64,000 bases of DNA from Megaleporinus macrocephalus. Taxonomy: Eukaryota > Chordata > Actinopteri > Characiformes > Anostomidae. Positions within the stretch are counted from its first letter, which is position 1. The number at the start of each line of letters is the position of its first letter. The translations under genes were made by a program, and so were the position numbers. Below the pieces are notes generated by a model. That model saw only the letters and a program-made list of their open reading frames with translations. It had not been told where the DNA came from and did not search any database. Of the stretch, positions 36,172-49,613 are shown piece by piece. The stretch is taken from NCBI GenBank assembly GCA_021613375.1, contig CM038709.1:33554915-33618914 (forward strand), in the 5' to 3' direction.

Positions 36172-37013
36172 AAGAATAAGCGCATCTGAGTGAAGGAGGT
36201 CACCGTGTGAGGACTGGCTGACAGTGTTTTCACGCTCTCTCTCTCTCTGACTTGTCCTTATCTGTCTCTCTCTCTTATGTCTCTGCTATGTTCTCAACTC
36301 AGAGGCTCCTCTCTCTCTTCTCTAATAGCTCTTGAATACTCTACTGTCAGTATTGCTGTATGGTGACCAGATCTTATTGTGCCTCCTTGCAAATGTGTTC
36401 GGGTTTGTTTTTATGTAATTGTTCATATATTGTATATCGGTACCATCACATATACATAACTGACCATCACACCTATATGACATATATCTTGTCACACCTC
36501 TTGCTCATGACATGTTTGCAGTCTTTTTCATGCTGGCTCAGTTGAGAAATTAGACCATGCTATGGATACATGAACAGAAGCCAACTGAGTGTCTCATGAC
36601 ACCTCCAACTCTCTCTGCCTATCAGAGCACTTGTTCTTGTTCAGCACACCTGAATTAACTTGATTTTTATTTAGTCCCAGCCAAGAAAGTAGCAGTTTGA
36701 TTTGACTCCACAAGAGTTTTGTTTTTGTATGTATGTATCTGTAATAGTATGTAGAAGTTGGGGTATTCCTAGGTATATTATCAATTTTACTGTTCTTTGA
36801 AGTAAAGAAAATAAACACAAAATCTGCAGTAAACTAGTAAAAAATACAATCTCTGCCAGTGGTAATGTACAGTTACTTTGTATTTTATAAGTTTAAAAAA
36901 TGTTTGCTCATCCTACAAAGTGAGTACTGAGTAACATCCCAATCAACCAACTAATTGAATAAGCCATCTATCAATCAATCTATGAATGAATCAATCAATT
37001 AGTAGCTTATATA

Positions 37014-39583
37014 TGCAGCCATAACATTATACCACCCTCCATGTTTCTACAACATCTGTGTATTTCAGCAGCGCCACTTATCATCTAGGTGCACTTTGTA
37101 GTTCTACAATTACAGTCTGTAGTCCATCTGTCTGTATAATTTATTCTCATCCTTTCATCCTGTTCTTTAATGGTCAGGACCTTAATAGAACCAATACAGA
37201 GCAAGTATTATTTGGGTAGTGGATTATTCTAAGCTCTGCAGTGTGTTGGTGTGTGTTGTGCTGGTATGAGAGGATCAGACAGATTTTAAACATCTCTGTG
37301 TCACTGCTGGACTGAGAATACTTTACTAATCAGAAATCCAGCCCATAGCGTCTTATAGGCAGCATCCTGTGCCCACTGATGAAAGACTAGAAGATGACCA
37401 TCTACAAGGTGAAAAACTCACTAACAAAACTCATTAACACACCAGCACCACACCAGTGTCACAGCTGTGCTGAGAATGATAATAATAATATCTAATAATA
37501 CCTGCTCTGTGGTGGAAATGGAGGGGTCCTCAAGTCAAGTCAAGTCAAGTGGGTTTTATTGTCATTTCAACTACATACATAGTACGCAGTAAAACGAAAC
37601 AACGTTCCTCAAGGACCATGGTGCAACATAGACAGTGCATACAAGACAAGTGCAACATGAACAAACAAGTGCGGACAGACAACACAACACAGTACAGACA
37701 GAGAATAATAAATAATTTCCGGTAGTGTGCAAATTGTGCAATGTGTAATAAATAGAGTCCAGTGAGGTAGTAAAGTTATTAGTGTAATGCTTTGTGCAAA
37801 AATGCTTCCCTTTTTTATCTGGGGTAAATGGTTGGAGAGAGAGAGAGAGTGTACATGTACCAGAAGATATCAGTTCAGACGTTGAGTTGTGTTGAGAAGT
37901 CTGATGGCTTGGGGGAAGAAGCTGTTGCAGAGTCTGGTCGTGCTGGACCGGATGCTGCGGTACCTTCTTCCTGATGGCAGGAGGAAGAACAGTCTGTGTG
38001 AAGGGTGGGTGGGGTCATCCACAATGCTGGTTGCTTTGCGGATGCAGCGGGTGGTGTAAATGTCCAAGACGGAGGGGAGAGAGACTCCGATGATCCTCTC
38101 AGCTGTCCTCACAATGCATTGGAGGGACTTGCAGTCAGAGGCTGTGCAGGTCCCAAACCAGGCAGTGATGCAGCTGCTTAGGATGCTCTCTATGGTTCCC
38201 CTATAGAAGAGGGTGAGGATGGGTGGAGGGAGACGGGCCTTTCTCAGCTTCCGGAGGAAGTAGAGACGCTGCTGGGCTTTCTTGGCTGTAGAGCTGATGT
38301 TCAGGGACCAGGTGAGGTTCTCCGCTAGGTGGACACCAAGAAACTTGGTGCTCTTAACGATCTCCACAGAGGAGCCGTTGATGTTAAGCGGAGAGTGGAC
38401 TGGTCTTGATTTCCTGAAGTCAACAACCATTTCCTTGGTCTTCTCTACATTCCAGTGAAGGTTGTTGACTGTACACCAGTCTGTCAGCTGCTGTACCTCC
38501 TCCCTGTATGCTGACTCGTCGCCTTTTCTGATGAGACCCAGCACAGTTGCATCATTGGCGAACTTTATGATGCTGTTAGAACTGTGTTTCGCAACACAGT
38601 CATGAGTCAGCAGGGTGAACAACAGAGGACTCAGTACACTGCCCTGGGGTGCCCCAGTGTTCATGGTGATGGTGCTGAAGCTGCTGTTCCCGAACCGGAC
38701 TAACTGGGGCCTCCCTGTCAGGAAGTCCAGGATCCAGTTGCATAGGGGGGTGTTGAGGCCCAGCAGGCTTAACTTCCTGGTGAGATTCTGTGGGATGATG
38801 GTGTTGAATGCTGAACTGAAGTCTATGAACAGCATTCTGACGTAGGTGTCCTTCTTCTCCAGGTGGGTAAGGGAGAGATGAAGGGTGGTGGTGATGGCAT
38901 CGTCCGTGGAGCGGTTGGGACGATATGCAAATTGCAGGGGGATATGCAAAGAGGAGGGCAGTTGGGTCTTGATGTTCCTCATGACTAGCCTCTCGAAGCA
39001 CTTCATGATGATGGGCGTGAGAGCTACGGGGCGGTAGTCATTGGGGCAGGACACCGTGGACTTCTTCAGCACGGGGACAATGTTGGTGGTCTTGAGGCAC
39101 GTTGAGACAGTGGAGCTGCGCAGGGAGGTGTTGAAGATGTCCGTGAGAACATCTGTCAACTGGTCTGCACACTCTCTGAGCACTCTGCCAGGGATGTTGT
39201 CTGGTCCTGCAGCTTTCTGTGGGTTGACTCTGCGCAGAGTTTTCCTCACGTCCACTGCAGTCAGGCACAACACCTGCTCGTCTGGCTTGGGTGTGATCTT
39301 GTTCACCAACGTGTTGTTCTGTGCCTCAAACCATGCATAAAAGTCGTTTAGGGCTTCGGGGAGGAAAGCATCACTGTCACAGGACGGTGGCATTGTCCTG
39401 TAGTGAGTGATTTCCTGGATGCCCTGCCACATGCGCCGCGTGTCACCCGTGTCCTTGAAGTGGTGTCCTGACCATTGAAGAAGGAAAACAGTCTGTAGAA
39501 CTATAAAAAGCACCTATACAATAAGTGGAACTGATAAAATGGACAGAAGGTGGCGAGAAGGTGGTTTTAAAGGTATTGCTGAT
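37014..39583. mobile_element. Long-inverted-repeat DNA transposon, split by a Rex1-like LINE
   Basis: Left part 37014-37530 and right part 39465-39583 are the two ends of one element, also present at 43950-44562. The left end reads CAGCCATAACATTATACCAC and, inside, 'GTGCACTTTGTAGTTCTACA'; the right end carries the reverse complement of these (TGTAGAACTATAAAAAGCACC, GGTGGTTTTAAAGGTATTGCTG). No transposase is encoded, so it is non-autonomous. Superfamily not determined. Confidence 0.7.
37531..39464 (-). mobile_element. Rex1-like LINE, 5'-truncated, catalytic box mutated
   Basis: The minus-strand frame 39513-37870 (its first 16 codons are flank) encodes an EN-RT linker ([16 protein letters not shown]), [86 protein letters not shown] and a C-terminal [12 protein letters not shown]. 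The catalytic FADD is FAND, so reverse transcriptase is inactive although the frame is open. The 3' UTR contains the fish-typical segment near 37590-37620 (ACGTTCCTCAAGGACCATGG on the plus strand) and ends in ACTTG repeats at 37531-37550. GTCCT flanks both sides (37526-37530 and 39465-39469) as a possible target-site duplication. Confidence 0.88.
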
Positions 39584-39599
39584 TAAATTTGTTGCTGCT

Positions 39600-41227
39600 G
39601 ACAGTGTAGAATAGCTTGGATTTCTTATCATGAAAAACTAAAAAAGAAGCAAGTGCTTCTGTGTGTGAGAGAGAAAGTGAGATTGAGAGAGAGCAATCAG
39701 TGGAGTCTCTATGATATCACTGCACAGGGTGGAGATGCCCTCTATTGTTCTGGGTCTCTGGCAGCACTTCAAGCTGAGATGTAATAGTTTGAGGCCATCA
39801 GGTGTGTGTGTGTGTGTGTGAGTAAGAGTGTGTTTCGGGGCTGTAACACAATGTTTGTACTGTGGGGGTTTGTTGACAGATGGTGAGGCTGCTCGTGGCT
39901 ACAGTGGAACAGGCCGGGCTTTGTATTTGACAGGGATGACGACTGTCTGCCTGCTGCACAGCATCCACCATCCACCCCTCACACGCTCTCTAACTTTCAA
40001 ATGCTGACCATTCAGCCCTTACGGTCATTCGAAACAAACACTAAACATTCAGATTTATGCATGGACTTTACACAAGTTTCAGGTCCAGAAAATGTAAAAC
40101 TTACATATCACTCTTATGACTGAACAACTTACATATTAGTTTAATTATTTAATCAGATAAACATCCAACATGTGGCCACGGGACCATATAGATCAGTCAT
40201 GCATTACACCTCACTAGGGTCATCATCTAGTGCGAACACCAGCAGTTTTAACTTGAGGAAAAAACTTGCACCTGTGGGTCCTTTGAGAGCAGAGATGTGT
40301 TCACATTAATGATAGATATGGAACTTACAGACACAAATGTGAATCTTTATTAGCCCCACAATGGAGAGAATAATGGGAACTAAACAATAAGTAATACAGA
40401 CGTAGCCGCTGTTACTGTATCATTGTTTTAAATATTTATTTTTAATATATAATAAATATAAATTATGTTAACATGAAGTAATTGACACTGTACTGTCTTA
40501 TGTAAAGGCTTGTGCACTCAAATTGGTCCAACTGCATGTTGTGTTGATTTTCTTAGTGAGTTAAACATTCTCTACACATCTCACAATTTAATAGACAATG
40601 ACTATTTTTAGTTTTTCTTTTGCTAAATATAGCATACGGTACCATACAGAAGTCAGAGAGCAGCCTTTATTTGTTTACTTTCTAGTTGAATATATTCATT
40701 TTTTAAGTTTATTGATGATATTTCTGGGGAGATAATTAATTTCTGGGGAAAATAATTTATAGGTTTCGAAACTGGAGTGTAGAAAATAATTAAAAGACTT
40801 CTAACAACTGGCCTTCTAGACTGAAACCGTCAACATTAAAGCTTTTTTCTTTGAGAGAAATAGCCTTGATTTTAGAAGACAGGTTGGATGAGCAGGTGTG
40901 CTGTAGTGTAAAAACAGTGTGTTGTCGGGTTAACTTAAACAGTACTGCTCTCTGTGCTTCTATTAGGGTCTCTTGCAGTCTGTTTCTATGGTGTTTATAA
41001 TGTGCTTATTCTTTAAGCTGAATTCAAGCACTTATTCTTTCTTTAATATTCATATTCTATTTGTCATTGCAGGAGTTGGAGTAAGTCTGTGTATGTGTGT
41101 GTCAATGTGTGTCAGTGTGTATGTGCATATTTCACACCTGTGTGAGCCCCTCGCTGTGCTACAAGCTTCCCTGCACAGAGACACAACACCAGTAAACACA
41201 CATCAGTGTCCCTCAGCAGGAGAGGAC

Positions 41228-41277
<50 letters not shown>

Positions 41278-42140
41278 GTCCCAAAGTTCAAATTCACACA
41301 ATTACACTCTTACTACAAAAGTATAAATGAAAGAATAGACAAAACAGGATTATTCTACTGCCACAGGGACAACTTTGAAACTATAGGTGAACTTTTAACA
41401 TGACTTCACAGCCCTCATTAATTACTCCAGTAAGTCATTTAAACAATTAATTCAGGACGTACTTTGGTAAGAGATAAATATTAATTTAGATAAATATTCA
41501 TGTGGTTAAAATACTGTTTTTCCTACAATGTGATCACAGATTATATGAAATATATATCATTGGAGGATGTCTGGTGACTCTGTTATGCTGTGGGGAAGAT
41601 TGCGCCCATAGAGTAAAGAGCCACTGATCAATAGAAAGCTATTCTGACTGATCACCTTATGATCTTATGATGAAACATTTGTATTCTGACAGGGGTGGTC
41701 TTCGCCAGGATTAGAACATTTGTATACACAGGACACAAGAGATCACGGAAGGGTTAATGGTGTGAGGCTTCATGCCCAAAAAATCTGTGAAAACATAATT
41801 GATATATAAAGTGATAAGAAAAAACATATCACTTTTTTCCCCACTGTCCTCAAAACAAAGCAGCAAACATCTCTTTTAATTTGCCATTATGCCATTTATG
41901 TTACTGTAATATTTTGCTATTTTATATTCAGTAATGCATGCGTTCTGACCTGAAAACTGCTGTATTCAAAGTTTAGTTTTTTGTCAGTTTGGGTGGAGAA
42001 GCTTAAGATAACCTATGATATAGTTTAGAATAATGTGTTACACAACACAATTAACCACCATCACAATCTAGGCAATGCTGTATTGAAGCTGTTTTGGTGA
42101 TTCATGGTGACCCAAACCACAAATATTTTATGTGGTTTTT
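39600..42140. other. Gene-free stretch with simple repeats
   Basis: No exon recognised. Contains a short (GT)n at 39801-39820 and a (GA)n at 41230-41275. Confidence 0.5.
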
Positions 42141-42147
42141 CCTTTAA

Positions 42148-43315
42148 TACACTATATAGCCAAAAGTATTCACTCACTGATTCAAATCATTCAATTCAGC
42201 TGTTCCAATCATTTCCATGACCACAGGTGTATAAAAGCATCTAGGCATGCAGGCCGCTTCTACAAACATTTGTAAAGAATAAGTCGCTCTTAGGAGCTCA
42301 GTGAATTCCAGTGTGGTAACTTGATAGAATGCTGCCTGTGCAACAAGTCCAGTCATGAAATTTTCTCACTACTAAATATTCCACAGTCAACTGTCAGTGG
42401 TACTATAACAAAGTGGAAGTGATTGGGAATGATTCAGCCACAAAGCGGTAGCCATGTAAAATGACAGAGTTAGCAGATGATGAGGTGCAGAGTGCCAGAG
42501 GTCACCAACTTTCTGCAGAGTCAATTGCTACAGACCTCCAAACTGCATGTGGCTTTTAGATGAGCTCAAGAACAGTGCATAAAGAACTTCATGGAATGGG
42601 TTTACATGGCCGAGCAGCTGCACCCAAGCCTTGCATCACCATCAGATGCTGTGGTGTAAAGCAGTGAAGACAAGTTCTCTGGATTGACAAATCATGCTTC
42701 TCTGTCTAGTAATCTGTTGGACGAGCCTGGGTTTGGCAGTTGCCAGGAGAACAGTACTTGTCTGACTGCATTGTGACAAGTGTTTTTTCAGGAGTTGGGT
42801 TCAGCCCCCCCCTCCCCCCCAGTTTCAGTGCCAGGAACTCTTAATGCTTCAGCATACCAAGATATAATGTTATACTCCCAACTTTGTGGGAACAGTTTGG
42901 GGACGGCCCCTTCCTGTTCCAACATGACTGCACACGCATGCGCAAAGCAGGGTCCATAAAGACATGGATGAGCGAGTTTGATGTGGAAGAACTTGACTGG
43001 CCTGCACAGTCCTGATCTCAACCCAACAGGACACTATGAATTAGAGGGATGAATTAGAGCGGAGACTGTGAGCCAGGCCTTCTCATCCAACATCAGTGTC
43101 TGACCTCACAAATGTGCTTCTGGAAGAAAATTCCCATGAATCCCATAAACACACTCCTAAACCCTGTGGAAAGCCGTCCCAGCGGAGTTAAAGCTGTTAA
43201 AGCTGCAAAGGGTGGGCTGACATCATATTTAACCCTATGGATTAAGAATTGGATGTCACTCAAGTTCATTAGCATGTGAAGGCAGACGAGCAAATACTTT
43301 TGGCAGTGTAGTGTA
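42148..43315 (+). mobile_element. Near full-length but dead Tc1-like transposon
   Basis: 1168 bp with recognisable inverted ends: TACACTATATAGCCAAAAGT at the left, and AATACTTTTGGCAGTGTAGT at the right, whose reverse complement begins TACACTACACTGCCAAAAGT. TA dinucleotides stand at both borders, as for Tc1/mariner integration. The interior keeps the order of a Tc1 transposase gene in patches (ACAGAGTTAGCAGATGATG, AACAGTTTGGGGACGGCCCC, ATGACTGCACACG) but is full of stops and indels. The copy at 2735-3385 is a fragment of the same family in the opposite orientation. Confidence 0.85.
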
Positions 43316-43949
43316 TGTCCCACATCTGTTAACACACCCACGGTACTGGTCATAAGGCATTAGTCTGCAAGACACATCAAAAGAAAAGATTTTTTTGTTC
43401 TCCATCTATCACCTTCAGTCTATAAAATGAGGACTAAGATAGTAGTATCTCTCCCTGCAGCTCTCTATTTCTTTCTCTCCTTCTCTCTCTCTGGTTTGGG
43501 TCAACTCCAACTCTCTGACGCTGTCTGACAGCATGCTAATATATGCAAATTAGTCTCCAGGCAAGCCAAGCAGCACCTGACCTGCAGAGACCATGAGTGA
43601 CCTGTGTGTGTGTGTGCGAGAGAGAGGGGGGTGACCATGCCCTTTTAACAGAGTAGACTTGGTAACCCACACCACCCGCTTTGCAGAGCACCCTGCGTAA
43701 GGACATCAGGACATTAAACACATTATACAACTTTCATCATATCTGTGTGTGGAGCTTCATAAATGGGTGCATACAATCAAATGACTCATTTTCTACACAT
43801 GACTCTACATACATGAGCATGAGTTAACCACTGGACCTTGATATTCAGTTATTTATCTTTAGGAAAGAGGTTACTCTAAATTTCCAAATGTATCCAGATA
43901 GTCCTTTTAATTAGTGAATTTAGCTAATTCAGTTTCATACATTCATAGC

Positions 43950-44562
43950 TTGTATCTATATCATTGTTCATTTTATGAGCTCCTCTTACCATATAGGAGC
44001 ACTTTGTTGTTCTACAATTACAGACTGCAGTTCATCTGTTTCTCTGTATACTTTGTTACTCCGCTTTTTACCCTGTTCTTCCATGGTCAGGACCCCCACA
44101 GGACCACCCCAGAGCAGGTGTGGTGATGGTGTGTTAGTGTGCGATATGTAGATGTGAGTTGTGCTGTAGTTTTAAACACTGTGTCTATTCACTTCTCACT
44201 CTACTACATACTCTTACCTTGTTGGTCCACATTGTAGATGTAAAGTCAGAGGTGTTACCTCATCTCATATTGCTGTACAGCTTGTGATGCCTCTAGTCCT
44301 TCATTGTCAGTGGTCACAAGATGCTGTTGGCTGGAAATTTTTGGTTGGTGGACTGTTTTCAGTTCAGCAGTGACAGTTTCTGTGGGGTCTTGACCATTAA
44401 AGAACAGGGTAAAAGCAGGATAATGAAGAATTCATTCAATTCAATTCAATGGACTACAGTCTGTAATTGTAGAACTACAAAGTGCACCTATGGTAAGTGG
44501 AGCTAGTAAAATGCACAATGAGTGCTGATACAATGAGGTGGTTTTAATGATAGGGCTGATTA
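43950..44562. mobile_element. Long-inverted-repeat DNA transposon, uninterrupted copy
   Basis: Left arm (GAGCTCCTCTTACCATATAG ... TGTTCTTCCATGGTCAGGAC) and right arm (GGTCTTGACCATTAAAGAAC ... CTATGGTAAGTGGAGCTAG) are reverse complements over roughly 130 bp. A short (ATTCA)n at 44429-44447 sits in the right arm. Same family as 37014-39583 and 11540-11905. No transposase. Confidence 0.75.
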
Positions 44563-44599
44563 GAATACTATTTCCACAAAAAAAACATTGCTGATAGAA

Positions 44600-46086
44600 T
44601 GGGATGCTCTGAACATGAGCCTAAGGTCTTGATGTCTAGTGTTAGATGGCAGCTAGAAGTGCATAAGGGCCACAAGCACTGAGCTGTGGAGCAGTGGAAC
44701 CATGTTTTCTGGAGAGATGGAGCTCAGTCCAATACTTTTGGTATGAGTTGGAGAGATATTTGTGTTTCAGAAATAACAAAAGACAAAGAAAAAACTCATT
44801 TGTTAGCAGTAAGCTAACTTTAATTTCAAAGTTTAAATTTGAAGCTTGTTAAAAGTTGCATTTGGCCTTCTCTTCAGTTCTTAAACTTGTTAATAGATAG
44901 ACAAGCTTACAAGCTACTAAAATAGCACAAACAAAAAATTGTTTGTTCACTTCTTTGTTCAATGGCACAAAAATGTAACCTTCATATTTCCATCTAGAAT
45001 TTAACAATAAAGCAATAATACTTTTGTAATATTTGAAGGATTTAAATTATATTCTTTTAAATAAAAAAACTGACTAAAGATTATAGATCCCAGAAATCAT
45101 TATGCCTTCCCTGAACCAAATCTTTACAGCAAATGTTACAACATTTAGTGCAAAGCCTTTTTGCTTGAGTCTGTTGAAATTGAGTCTGTTACTGCAGTCC
45201 AAGAGGACGCAAAGTCAATATTTTAGAAGGAACAGTGATACAAACTATTAGACATTTAATGTAGCTTTGTGAAAGAGGAACCACACAATTGTATTGGTTT
45301 AAACCAGTAAATCAATACGGATTAAGCATAAACAAAGGTTCCTAATTAGTTCTTGGCTTGGAAATACACTTTAATTGGTGCAGCGTTCCTATAAAATTTT
45401 AAATAGCTTCCTCACTCTCACACATCTCTTTTAAATTTCATCAAAGAGCATCCATTCAAAGCTTCCTTAAGTGGAAAGTAGTTACCTATGGCATTGCTCC
45501 AAAGAACCATTTTTAGCACATTTATTTTAATAGTTTTATGTCCACTCCAGAGCATCTATAGCTGTAACTGATAAGACCACAAATGCACACTGGTGGTTAG
45601 TTTGTGTGGGTTTTGGACTCCATTGCATACAGTGTTACACAGATGATTCACCTACACTGATGTGCACGGCTGTTAACTATAACACAGATGTGTTGCTTTT
45701 ATCTCTGCAGCTGTAAAACAGTCTGTCATTGCTTATGCTAATTAAATCACTAGCACTGTGGTAATTCACTCTTTCTTGTCTGCACAAATGTGCAACCCCA
45801 CCATAATTTGTAAAGTTGCGAGTCATTTACATTGTGGCCCAGTTTAGGAGGACATGGGTGTTTATGAATTCTGTGGAGCTATGGGCTTTGACCCTGCCGG
45901 CTGGTTTTGGCATTCCAGCAGGCTGGAAAAGAGAAGGCCTGACCCTGCTTCTCTCATTTTCTCTCTCTCTCTCTTTCTCTCTCGCACTCGCTCGCTCCCT
46001 CCTATGACTGCCCTTGGGCCGTTTGTGCTGGTCAGCACAACGTCTGTCTGCCTTCTGGCTGAGTTCTGCTGTCAGTACAACTCCAG

Positions 46087-46138
<52 letters not shown>

Positions 46139-49100
46139 TGTTGATGTCAGACTGCCTCAGAAGAGAGGAGAGGTGTGTACGTTTGGGGAGTGCTGCTGGG
46201 GGAAGGTTGAAGTAAAGTGGCTCCAGTCCAGACCTTGTCTGTAAATGACAAACACACACACACACACATACACACACACACACACAGACACACAGTTTGC
46301 CCTTTTCTGTCTCTGATCAGTGTCAGAGTGCACCAGGGAGAACGAAGAGGGCAGGACAGCATCACTCACGTTCAGAAGAAAACATGAAGCTTACACACTC
46401 ACACACACACACCCACACCCCCCCCCACACACACACATACACGTACACACTTTCATAGTTACGTTAGATTCAATAAAATGGATTGTGCTAGAATAGCGGG
46501 CAATCCAAAAAAGTAACAGCAGCTGTGAGTAAGGAGATATTATTAAATATATACTTATATTTTAAGACCATTAATTCAATGAATTCTTTCATACCATAAC
46601 ATTTTTTTTGTTTTATTTTGGCATCAATCTGAAATTTTGGAGTTTTTGTTCTACATGCACAAACACACACATACACACACACACTCACATTCTCCCAAAT
46701 GGTAGTTTTTACAAGTTAATGTAATGTATAATGCAATGCAAGTTATTTATTCCACATAATTCCACACTCCACACATTTTTATACAGTGTAAAAGCCAGCC
46801 GAAGTTGTTAAATGATAAAAAAACCTAAATATTATGCAATACATATACACACAATACAACAATACATAAACATATGACTCATACCACAGAGCTCAATTTA
46901 AAGGAACATAAACAATAGAGATACATGTTTTGGTTCCAACATTAACGGTACATTGGTTACCATTAAAAGAGCTTAAAAATACAAACTGCCAACTGAAAAA
47001 CAACAACTGTGAAGTCTTTTTAGGCTTAAGTGATGATTAATAAAATCCTATAATTTGTATTCTTTTACATAAACAAATTCCAGAGGAAAATAATGACTTA
47101 CAAAGAAAACAGAACTTATAGAAAGTCTAATTTATTTGCTGCTTTAACAAGTTTTAAAGACCCCACTAGGCTGCTGTGTGTACACACACTCTCTTTATAA
47201 TGCTCTTAAGTGTTGTTATTGTGCCTCACTCCTAGTACTCACTGTATTTGCTTGCCTGTCGTGGTGAAGTGAAAAATATAGCTGATGCTGTTTGGGAAAG
47301 TGCTTGTAGTGAAGAGAGATAAATTCTCTCTCTTAAGCAAGTTGGACCCCTGAACTCCCACAGATGTACTCATTACATGGCTCACTTTCTAGCTTAAAAA
47401 AATTTAAAAGTTTGATAGAAAATGTTTTTCTTAACAGCGGTTTTTTGTTGTTTCAAACAAATGTATTTAATAATAATCATATGCACAATTATAAATGAAT
47501 ACAGTGCCATAAACTGTGACTCACTTAGTTGTGATCTTTATGCTCAGCACAAGATTTAAAAAAATAAAAATGATATCCAATTATGTAATGTAATTCTCCT
47601 AAGTAAGTCTATCTAAGTCCACTTTTTAAAATAAAAAGCACTAGTAAATCTACAATTTTATTATTGTAATAAATAATCTATAAAAATCATGTTTTACATC
47701 AAAATCTTATTTTAAAACTAAATACTGTTGTCTCAGAACAGTTGTCTCAGACATAAAACAGTGGCTTTCTGTGACAGGGCTCTTAGAAGCATTAAATGCT
47801 TCAGATGTTACGATCATTATCACTGTGAATAATTTTAAAGTTGTTCTAGAAAAAAGCATTGCACATTAAAGTCACCCTGAATTATTAATTTCTGATTATA
47901 TCAGAAATTCTGAAAAAATATGAAACATTCATTTAAGGTGTGAATGGAAGTCGCATATGTGGAAACCATTTTAATGCACAATTATTGTTAATTTACTGAA
48001 TTTATGGAAAAAATCATAATAATGACCCGCGGGAGGCATTTATTGTTGCTGTCCAAAGAAAAACATATATCTCTGTTTCCATTTGTTGATATACATTTTT
48101 TCATGATTTGAACATGACAGCTGCTCTTTATATGATGTAAAAGTTTATGATAAATGGACCAATAGAAATGTTTTAAAACCAATTTAATCAATAAAAAAAA
48201 CCTCTTAACATTAACTTACATTCATTACTTACTTTCACTTACAAAATCATCAAAACAAACCGTCTTATTAAAACTTTTGTTTAAACTTTGGCACACAATG
48301 CACATGAATAACTCGCATTGTATGTAATTAGAAAATTAATAGTTTCTAAAGATAGATAAAAGCCTATGAAATTGGCCAATTTAAAAAAGTAATTGTAACT
48401 CTTTCTCTCTCTTTTGCTCTCCCTCTCTCGCCCTCTGTAGAATATCTACTCAAGCCGCACTAACTGTGAAAAACTAACCCGTCTAGCAAAGCACAAAGGC
48501 CAGCTCACCCTTACTCTGTGTCTCCCAACACATACACACACACACACACAGACTCCCCACGATGTGGAGACGGGTTGACAAGCCTGTCTGCCAAACAACT
48601 CAATTAAGCAGAAAAGAGGGGGAAGAAAAGAGGAGAGAGAACAGAGGAGTGAGGGAAGGCGAGAGAAAGAGAGCGACCTGTTTGCTGTCAGCTGCACGGC
48701 CAGGGTGAGCGGGGCAAGCGGACAGAAAAGAGTGAGAAGAAAAAAAGAAAAGAGAGAAGAAGAATAGAGGCCTAGCTCTGTGATGTGTTAACTGGCATTT
48801 CTAGCCCGGGGCAAACTCTGGGAAAAAGGTCAAACTGAGAGCCAGTGGGTCATTACCACACGACTGGAGACACTCGGGGACAGAGAGTGTCCTACTGAGC
48901 AAGTGTGTGTGCGCGTGTTTGCTCTTCTCTTCATGTTAGAGAGTGCGGACTCTCTGCAGAAGGACTGTGTTTATTTACTTTCCTCTTCAGTTTAAAGACA
49001 AAACGCTTTAGACTTACTTCAGTGTCCTTGTAAAGACAATAATAAACTACAATAAATCATGAATGTGCTTTATTCACACCAATCTTAATGCATTGAAGCA

Positions 49101-49185
49101 AATAATGCAACTCTGTAGAAAGAGTGTATTCAAAACATTCAACCAAAATGACATTTGTGTTAGTAAGCAGAAATACCACACAGAC
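44600..49185. other. Gene-free AT-rich stretch with microsatellites
   Basis: No exon recognised. Contains (CT)n at 45957-45985, (GT)n at 46090-46132, (AC)n blocks at 46250-46290 and 46398-46445. 48600-48900 is a purine-rich block followed by about 120 bp of unique, GC-richer sequence. Confidence 0.5.
46090..46140. repeat. (GT)n microsatellite
   Basis: About 22 GT units with one TATG interruption at the end. Confidence 0.9.
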
Positions 49186-49190
49186 TCACG

Positions 49191-49613
49191 TACTATGCTG
49201 TGCAAAAGTCTGAGGCACCTAAGCTTATTGTTTAAAAGCCTTAATCTTAGCAATAAGTATATTTTCACCAGTAAGATCATTATAACAGATGTAAATAACT
49301 ATAAACATTTCTCCTGGACACCCCAGACATTGTATGAATTTATTAAATTCCTTCACCAGCAGTCTTGATTAAGCGTATTGAACAACTGAGTAGTTAAACC
49401 AGGTATTAAATGATAACTACAAATAATACTGTGCTGTTTTTACAAGGAAAAGCTTGGAAAGGATTAATTAAACACACTGTCATATTTAAAACCACTACTC
49501 ACTGTTTTAATACTATATTTCAAGAAAAATAGCAAATAAAAGTTTACTGTCTGGAAAAATAGCTTTTTAAATATAATAATGTTTCCAGGTGCCTAAACCT
49601 TTTGCACAGTACT
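49191..49613. mobile_element. Mariner-type MITE
   Basis: About 420 bp, ends TACTATGCTGTGCAAAAGTC (left) and 'CCTTTTGCACAGTACTATA' (right) are inverted repeats of about 30 bp (GTGCAAAAG...AGGCACC). The interior is AT-rich and non-coding. Bounded by TA. The right border is uncertain by a few bases because of a TATA-rich flank. Confidence 0.75.
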
